From assembly GCA_964484255.1 (NCBI GenBank), contig CAZAEH010000038.1, forward strand, positions 1 to 9,502: a stretch of 9,502 bases of DNA, written 5' to 3'. Below, one piece after another: positions 5,062 to 9,502 of the stretch. This DNA comes from UBA6215 sp964484255. Its GTDB lineage: Bacteria > Omnitrophota > Gorgyraeia > Pluralincolimonadales > Pluralincolimonadaceae. The notes beneath the pieces are model-generated. The model saw only the letters and a list, made by a program, of their open reading frames with translations. It made no database searches and was not told where the DNA came from. A program made the translations under genes and the position numbers. The stretch's first letter is position 1. Each line of letters starts with the position of its first letter.

Positions 5062-6035
5062 TCATCCCCGTCCTTACGCTCATAATAATGCTGGTGGTCG
5101 GAGCGGTCGTATTGGGTTTCATCGCGGTATCGGCTATGTTCCTTATATGGTGGGAACGCAAGGTGTCGGCGCATATACAGACGCGCTATGGGCCGATGAG
5201 GGTCGGCTGGCACGGGGCCCTGCAGTCCGTGGCGGATGTCATAAAACTCCTCCTTAAGGAGAACATAACGCCTTCAGGGGTAGACAGGCTCTCATGGTGG
5301 CTGGCGCCATTCTTCGCGGTCGTCCCGGTCGTGATGGTCTTCGTCTGCATACCTTTCGGGAATATATTAGGCATCGAGCTTATCGCGCGCGACCTGAATA
5401 TCGGCATCCTTTATATTATGGCCCTTACATCCATATGTGTGCTCGGCATATTCATGGCCGGCTGGGGCTCCAATAATAAATATTCGCTGCTTGGCGGCAT
5501 GAGGTCTGCCGCGCAGATCGTAAGTTATGAGATCCCCCTCGTCCTGGCAATGGTAACGGCGGTCATGTTCTCCGGTTCGCTCTCCATGCAGAAGATAGTC
5601 GAAGCGCAAAAGGGGCTCTGGTTCGTCTTTCAGCCCAATATGGCCATAGCGTTCGCGATATTCATCATAGCCGGGACCGCGGAAGTCAACAGGACGCCTT
5701 TTGACATACCGGAAGCGGAGTCCGAGCTGGTCGCGGGCTTCCATACCGAATACTCGGGCATGAAATTTGCCATGTTCTTCCTCGGGGAATATACGAACAT
5801 GTTCGTGATATCTGCGCTGGCGGCCACCCTTTTCCTCGGCGGATGGAGCGGGCCGTTCCTGCCGCCGGTCGTCTGGTTCCTCATAAAAGCCTACGGCTTG
5901 GTGACCTTCATGATGTGGATAAGATGGACCCTGCCGAGGGTGCGCGTAGACCAGCTGATGGGTTTCGCCTGGAAAGTGCTGACCCCGGTCTCTTTCGCGA
6001 ACCTTGTAGTCTCGGGATGGATATTGATGAAATGA
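5058..6035 (+). CDS. nuoH: NADH-quinone oxidoreductase subunit H
   Basis: NuoH (ND1 homologue) is the membrane subunit that docks the peripheral arm and forms the quinone entry channel. The 325-residue product is highly hydrophobic with about eight membrane helices, as expected. Conserved cytoplasmic motifs are WWERKVSAHIQTRYGPMRVGW (about 31-51), the following LLKENITP (65-72), and EVNRTPFDIPEAESELVAG (209-227) with GFHTEYSG, which carry the acidic residues lining the channel. The ATG at 5058 shares ATGA with the nuoD stop. There is no nuoE, nuoF or nuoG between nuoD and this gene, where many bacteria place them. Confidence 0.97.
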   Translation: MIIPVLTLIIMLVVGAVVLGFIAVSAMFLIWWERKVSAHIQTRYGPMRVGWHGALQSVADVIKLLLKENITPSGVDRLSWWLAPFFAVVPVVMVFVCIPFGNILGIELIARDLNIGILYIMALTSICVLGIFMAGWGSNNKYSLLGGMRSAAQIVSYEIPLVLAMVTAVMFSGSLSMQKIVEAQKGLWFVFQPNMAIAFAIFIIAGTAEVNRTPFDIPEAESELVAGFHTEYSGMKFAMFFLGEYTNMFVISALAATLFLGGWSGPFLPPVVWFLIKAYGLVTFMMWIRWTLPRVRVDQLMGFAWKVLTPVSFANLVVSGWILMK

Positions 6036-6478
6036 TAAAATACTTCACCTGCATAATATCGGGAATATGGAACCTGGCTAAAGGGCTTTTCGTGACGCTG
6101 AAAAACGTCTTTGTAAAGCCGGTAACGCTCCAATACCCGACGCAGAAATTGGAGATGACGCAAAGGTACAGGGGCTTGGTAGACCTCTACCCCGAGAAAT
6201 GCATAAAATGCGGGCAGTGCGTAAAGATATGCCCGACCACCTGCCTGGACCTTTCGGTAAAGGCCGGCGAAGGCGCGGATAAGAAAAAAGAGTTCGGGCA
6301 TTTTAAATACAACATGGAACTTTGCTGTTTCTGCGGCCTGTGCGAGCAGGTCTGCCCCACGCAAGCCATTTACATGAACAAAATATACGAGATAGCCGTA
6401 TACAAACACGAGAAACTGCATATAGACCTGCTCGACAAGGATAAATACGATGAATGGGCTCATCCAAACGTTAAGTGA
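6032..6478 (+). CDS. nuoI: NADH-quinone oxidoreductase subunit I (2x[4Fe-4S])
   Basis: NuoI (TYKY homologue) relays electrons through clusters N6a and N6b towards N2 in NuoB. The 148-residue product has two complete ferredoxin motifs, Cys57-x2-Cys60-x2-Cys63-x3-Cys67-Pro and Cys98-x2-Cys101-x2-Cys104-x3-Cys108-Pro. Cys99 is an additional cysteine where most homologues carry Ile or another residue. An N-terminal amphipathic segment (about 1-25) would sit on the membrane. Two starts are possible: ATG 6017 (five more residues) and ATG 6032. The latter is preferred because it forms the ATGA overlap with the nuoH stop that recurs in this operon. The 3' end overlaps nuoJ by 29 nt. Confidence 0.96.
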   Translation: MIKYFTCIISGIWNLAKGLFVTLKNVFVKPVTLQYPTQKLEMTQRYRGLVDLYPEKCIKCGQCVKICPTTCLDLSVKAGEGADKKKEFGHFKYNMELCCFCGLCEQVCPTQAIYMNKIYEIAVYKHEKLHIDLLDKDKYDEWAHPNVK

Positions 6479-7004
6479 TATACTGAATAATTACGGGCTC
6501 CGCCAGGAGTTCGCGATCCGGGCGTGTTTTTATTCACTTGCCGGCCTGGCGTGCATCTTCGCCCTGGGCGTGGTAACGCTGCGAAACATATTCCATTGCG
6601 CCGTCTCCCTGGCCATGACGCTTTTTTGCATCGCGGGCATATACTTGTTCCTTAATGCCGAATTCCTGGCTGCCGTACAGGTGCTTATATATGTCGGGGC
6701 TATAGTCACGCTTTTCCTCTTCGCCATAATGCTGACCGCGAAGATCGGCGATCGCTCCATAAGACAGACCAACAGGCAGGTTTTAGTGTCTATGGCCGTG
6801 TCGGCGGCTATCCTTTCGCTATTCGCATACATAATAATCGGGTCTCCTTGGAAAAAAGCTGCGGCAGATGGCACGTCGCATCCGGGCATCGGAGAGCTCG
6901 GGAAGGCGTTGATGTCGGTATACGCGCTGCCGTTCGAAGCCATATCGCTTATATTGCTTGCGGCCCTCGTGGGGGCCATAGTCATAGGAAAGGCCGGCAA
7001 ATGA
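6450..7004 (+). CDS. nuoJ: NADH-quinone oxidoreductase subunit J
   Basis: NuoJ (ND6 homologue) is a membrane subunit between NuoH/NuoA and NuoK. The 184-residue product has about five membrane helices. The conserved third helix, QVLIYVGAIVTLFLFAIML (77-95), contains the segment that forms the pi-bulge, and the last helix PFEAISLILLAALVGAIVIG (161-180) is also typical. The ATG at 6450 is supported by ACAAGGA 8 nt upstream even though it lies 29 nt inside nuoI. The stop overlaps the nuoK start as ATGA. The length is average for bacterial NuoJ. Confidence 0.95.
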   Translation: MNGLIQTLSDILNNYGLRQEFAIRACFYSLAGLACIFALGVVTLRNIFHCAVSLAMTLFCIAGIYLFLNAEFLAAVQVLIYVGAIVTLFLFAIMLTAKIGDRSIRQTNRQVLVSMAVSAAILSLFAYIIIGSPWKKAAADGTSHPGIGELGKALMSVYALPFEAISLILLAALVGAIVIGKAGK

Positions 7005-7312
7005 TGATACCCCAGAGCCATTTCCTCATGTTGGGCGCAGTGCTTTTCGCGTTGGGACTTTACGGCGCGCTGACGCGCAGGACGGCCATAGGCATACTTA
7101 TGTCTATAGAACTGGTCCTCAACGCGGCCAACATTAACCTGATAACCTTCAACAGGTTCCTGGGCAGCCCTGACGGCCTCGGCCAGATCTTCGCGTTGTT
7201 CGTGATCGCAATAGCCGCTGCTTCCGCCGTTGTAGGGCTTGTGCTTGTCATCGCGGTATACAGGAACATGAAAACGATATTTACGGACAAGATAAACCTG
7301 ATGAAATGGTAA
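7001..7312 (+). CDS. nuoK: NADH-quinone oxidoreductase subunit K, with Glu72 position changed to Ser
   Basis: NuoK (ND4L homologue) is a small membrane subunit (103 residues, three helices) that carries one proton-translocation path. The first key glutamate, Glu37 in GILMSIELVLNAANINL, matches E. coli Glu36. The second, E. coli Glu72 in the AAAEAS segment of helix 3, aligns to Ser75 here (AIAAASAVVGL, codon TCC). Flanking residues on both sides align well, so a misalignment is unlikely. The rest is normal, including GQIFALFVIAI before it and VYRN after it. ATG 7001 shares ATGA with the nuoJ stop and has AGGAAAGG 7 nt upstream; ATG 7004 is an alternative. It overlaps nuoL by 7 nt. Confidence 0.96.
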   Translation: MMIPQSHFLMLGAVLFALGLYGALTRRTAIGILMSIELVLNAANINLITFNRFLGSPDGLGQIFALFVIAIAAASAVVGLVLVIAVYRNMKTIFTDKINLMKW

Positions 7313-9165
7313 AATACGCGCATCTTATACCGCTGTTCCCGTTCATCGCCTTTGCGATAAACATCCTTTTCGGCAGAAGGCTGAAAAAGGCAAGCGCCGT
7401 AGTATCGATAACTGCCTCGACGGTCTCCCTCGCAATAGCGGCCATTACCTACGCCGGCTTCCTTAAAGGCGAAGGTTCGTATACCGTAGGCAGGTGGCTT
7501 TCATTCGGGGGCATCCCGCTCGATTTCGGCGTAACCGTGGACGGGCTTTCGTGCATGATGCTCATGGTAGTAACCATAGTCGGGACCCTGATCCAGGTGT
7601 ATTCCGTCGGGTATATGCACGACGACAAGCGTTTTTCCCGCTTCTTCGCTTACCTTTCGCTGTTCATGGGCTCCATGCTCGGCCTGCTGCTGTCGGATAA
7701 TTTCGTTATGCTTTACATATTCTGGGAAGGCGTGGGGCTCTGCTCATACCTGCTCATCTCGTTCTGGTTCGAACGGCCCGCGGCGGCAAAAGCGGGCATG
7801 AAAGCCTTTATAACCACAAGGATAGGCGATACCGGCCTGCTTATCGGGATACTTCTTCTGTTCTTCAGCACAAAGACCCTGTATTTCCGCGATCTCGGGC
7901 ACCTGGGAATAAACGACACTCTCCTGACAGTCATAGCCCTGCTGATATTCTGCGGCGCAATCGGAAAATCGGCCCAATTCCCGCTGCATGTGTGGCTTCC
8001 CGATGCCATGGAAGGCCCCACCCCCGTATCGGCCTTGATACATGCCGCTACGATGGTTGCCGCGGGCGTATACCTGGTAGCCCGCGCATACGGGATATTC
8101 ATCTCGCACCACTGCGCCCTGATATGGGTGGCCTACATAGGTGCGGTGACCGCTTTGATGGCGGCTACAATAGCTACCGTAAATAACGACATAAAACGTA
8201 TTTTGGCGTATTCCACTATCAGTCAGCTCGGGCTCATGATGCTGGCCCTCGGCGTCGGCGGATACGAGGGAGGGACTTTCCATCTCATGACCCACGCGTT
8301 CTTTAAGGCCCTCCTCTTCCTTTGCGCCGGCAGCGTCATACATGCCGTGCATACACAGGATATTTTTAAGATGGGAGGCCTGCTGGGCAAGATGAAAGTG
8401 ACCGGATGGACCTTCATAATAGGCAGCCTCGCTATAGCCGGGGTGCCTCCTCTTTCCGGCTTCTGGTCAAAAGACGAGATGCTCTCCGAAATATTAAGGG
8501 AGGGCCACCCGTTCCTGTTTGCCGTAGCCGTGATAACAAGCTTATTGACGGCCTTTTATATGTTCCGCCTGATATTCGTCGTCCTTTTCGGAAAACCGCG
8601 TTCGGAGCTCCATGCTCATGAATCGCCTGCGGTCATGACCATCCCGCTCGCGGCGCTGGCGGTCTTCTCTGTTTTCGCGGGATTCTTCAAACCTGTAAAA
8701 GTGGAATACTTCATGCTCGGGGTATCGATGTTCATAGTCATCGGCGGGATAGGCACGGCATACGTATTCTATATATTGGGGAACAAGGTGCTTCCCGCAT
8801 CCGTGCGCTCGAAGTTCTCGTTCCTTTACAAGATAATACTGAATAAATACTACATAGACGAGATATATGAGGCGGCTGTGATCAGGCCGTGCATGAACAT
8901 TGCAAAATTTGCCGCCTCATTCGACCTGCGCTTTGTTGACGGGGCGGTGAACCTGACGGCATACCTGTCCGTGATCGCCGGCAGGATACAATCGTGGTTC
9001 GACAAATACATAGTCGACGGCGCCGTGAACATGGTCGCTAATATCACCTGGCTCTGTTCGGCCGTATTTCGCAGGCTGCAGACCGGGTTCATACAGAACT
9101 ACATCCTGATAGCTTTCCTTGGCCTTGCGATAATGATATTAATCAAATTGATAGGAGGTTATTGA
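7306..9165 (+). CDS. nuoL: NADH-quinone oxidoreductase subunit L
   Basis: NuoL (ND5 homologue) is the distal antiporter-like proton-pumping subunit. The 619-residue length is typical. The charged membrane residues are retained: Glu141 in FWEGVGLCSYLL, Lys221 in GAIGKSAQFPLHVWLPDAMEG, the histidine-rich HAATMVAAGVYL, HAFFKALLFL (330-339), and Lys389 in GFWSKDEML. The tail holds the lateral amphipathic helix region and a last membrane helix ending LIKLIGGY. Just before it a 26-residue unit occurs twice: FDLRFVDGAVNLTA from 539 and FDKYIVDGAVNMVA from 565. The start at 7306 overlaps nuoK by 7 nt and lacks a clear Shine-Dalgarno. The stop overlaps the nuoM start by 1 nt. Confidence 0.97.
   Translation: MVKYAHLIPLFPFIAFAINILFGRRLKKASAVVSITASTVSLAIAAITYAGFLKGEGSYTVGRWLSFGGIPLDFGVTVDGLSCMMLMVVTIVGTLIQVYSVGYMHDDKRFSRFFAYLSLFMGSMLGLLLSDNFVMLYIFWEGVGLCSYLLISFWFERPAAAKAGMKAFITTRIGDTGLLIGILLLFFSTKTLYFRDLGHLGINDTLLTVIALLIFCGAIGKSAQFPLHVWLPDAMEGPTPVSALIHAATMVAAGVYLVARAYGIFISHHCALIWVAYIGAVTALMAATIATVNNDIKRILAYSTISQLGLMMLALGVGGYEGGTFHLMTHAFFKALLFLCAGSVIHAVHTQDIFKMGGLLGKMKVTGWTFIIGSLAIAGVPPLSGFWSKDEMLSEILREGHPFLFAVAVITSLLTAFYMFRLIFVVLFGKPRSELHAHESPAVMTIPLAALAVFSVFAGFFKPVKVEYFMLGVSMFIVIGGIGTAYVFYILGNKVLPASVRSKFSFLYKIILNKYYIDEIYEAAVIRPCMNIAKFAASFDLRFVDGAVNLTAYLSVIAGRIQSWFDKYIVDGAVNMVANITWLCSAVFRRLQTGFIQNYILIAFLGLAIMILIKLIGGY
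9153..9159 (+). promoter_or_regulatory. Perfect Shine-Dalgarno sequence of nuoM
   Basis: AGGAGGT lies inside the last codons of nuoL, 5 nt before the nuoM ATG at 9165. It is the closest match to consensus in the nuo operon and fixes the nuoM start. Confidence 0.85.
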
Positions 9166-9502
9166 TGCCTTTCCCATTGTTGACCGCAATAACGTTCATG
9201 CCGCTGCTCGCGGGGATCATCATCCTGCTGGTCCCGAAAAACAGGACCGGGCTGATAAAAGGTATCGCCACGGCCGCTACCGGCATTGTCCTGGTGCTGT
9301 CAATATTCATGATTGCGGGTTTTGACTACAATAACAGCACGATGCAGTTTTCCGAGAACCTGTCCTGGATCCCGCAGGTAAACATAAATTACCACCTGGG
9401 CGTGGACGGGATAAGCATAGGGCTGGTATTCCTGACCGCACTTCTCGGTTTCCTGGCCTGCGTGGGCTCATACGGCATTAAGGAACGCCAGAAGGAATAC
9501 TA
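9165..9502 (+). CDS. nuoM: NADH-quinone oxidoreductase subunit M (3' end outside window)
   Basis: NuoM (ND4 homologue) is an antiporter-like proton-pumping membrane subunit. Only the first 112 residues are visible; the frame is open to the right edge, and the full protein is usually about 500 residues. The N-terminus has a hydrophobic helix (about 7-23), a second one (about 33-52), then the characteristic periplasmic segment YHLGVDGIS (76-84), followed by the next helix and KERQKEY. This arrangement matches NuoM and not NuoL or NuoN, and the order nuoL-nuoM is standard. The start ATG shares one base with the nuoL TGA and is preceded by a perfect Shine-Dalgarno. Confidence 0.94.
   Translation, partial: MPFPLLTAITFMPLLAGIIILLVPKNRTGLIKGIATAATGIVLVLSIFMIAGFDYNNSTMQFSENLSWIPQVNINYHLGVDGISIGLVFLTALLGFLACVGSYGIKERQKEY

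Noticed and set aside
5891..6463. 190-codon minus-strand ORF opposite nuoH/nuoI with hydrophobic N-terminus
   Set aside because: It is antisense to the complete nuoI and the end of nuoH, both with clear family motifs. It has no recognisable domain or ribosome binding site, and its apparent hydrophobicity comes from the antisense codons.
7744..8352. 202-codon minus-strand ORF inside nuoL
   Set aside because: It is fully antisense to the conserved core of nuoL, low in hydrophobic structure and without any recognisable motif; a shadow frame.

Overview
The window looks like a bacterial chromosome segment, probably from the PVC superphylum and most likely Omnitrophota. That placement is an inference. 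It rests on the small protein at 1261-1638, which resembles the Minf_1886/TIGR04138 'Verruc_Plancto-restricted' family, and on codon use rich in ATA (Ile) and AGG (Arg). No rRNA or other taxonomic marker is present. I saw no tRNA, CRISPR array, insertion sequence or phage gene.

Layout. (1) 2-508, + strand: the 3' part of mazG, cut by the left edge. (2) 519-2440, - strand: four genes read right to left. These are a cold-shock protein (csp), then a Nudix hydrolase of ADP-ribose pyrophosphatase type, the Minf_1886-like protein and an alpha/beta hydrolase. csp has its own terminator. The last three form a tight operon that starts from a promoter lying directly against that terminator. (3) 2441-2707: a 267-bp divergent regulatory region with near-consensus sigma70 promoters facing both ways. 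It includes a roughly 119-nt csp leader that contains an intrinsic terminator. (4) 2708-9502, + strand: the respiratory complex I operon nuoA-B-C-D-H-I-J-K-L-M, with nuoM cut by the right edge.

How the genes work together. The nuo genes encode the quinone/Fe-S connecting module (NuoB, C, D, I) and the proton-pumping membrane arm (NuoA, H, J, K, L, M). nuoE, nuoF and nuoG, which make the NADH-oxidising module, are absent from their usual place between nuoD and nuoH. Locally this is the '11-subunit' type of complex, whose electron donor need not be NADH. Every gene junction in the operon overlaps, by 1 to 31 nt, which indicates one translationally coupled mRNA. MazG and the Nudix enzyme are nucleotide-housekeeping functions. 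csp is an RNA-binding cold-shock domain protein.

Points most worth a second look: the terminator inside the csp leader, with a second perfect -10 box just after it; the csp terminator whose U-tract forms the -35 of the next gene, which appears to be leaderless; a NuoK in which the second conserved membrane glutamate is serine; the missing nuoEFG; and a 13-codon ORF whose stop overlaps the nuoA start codon.
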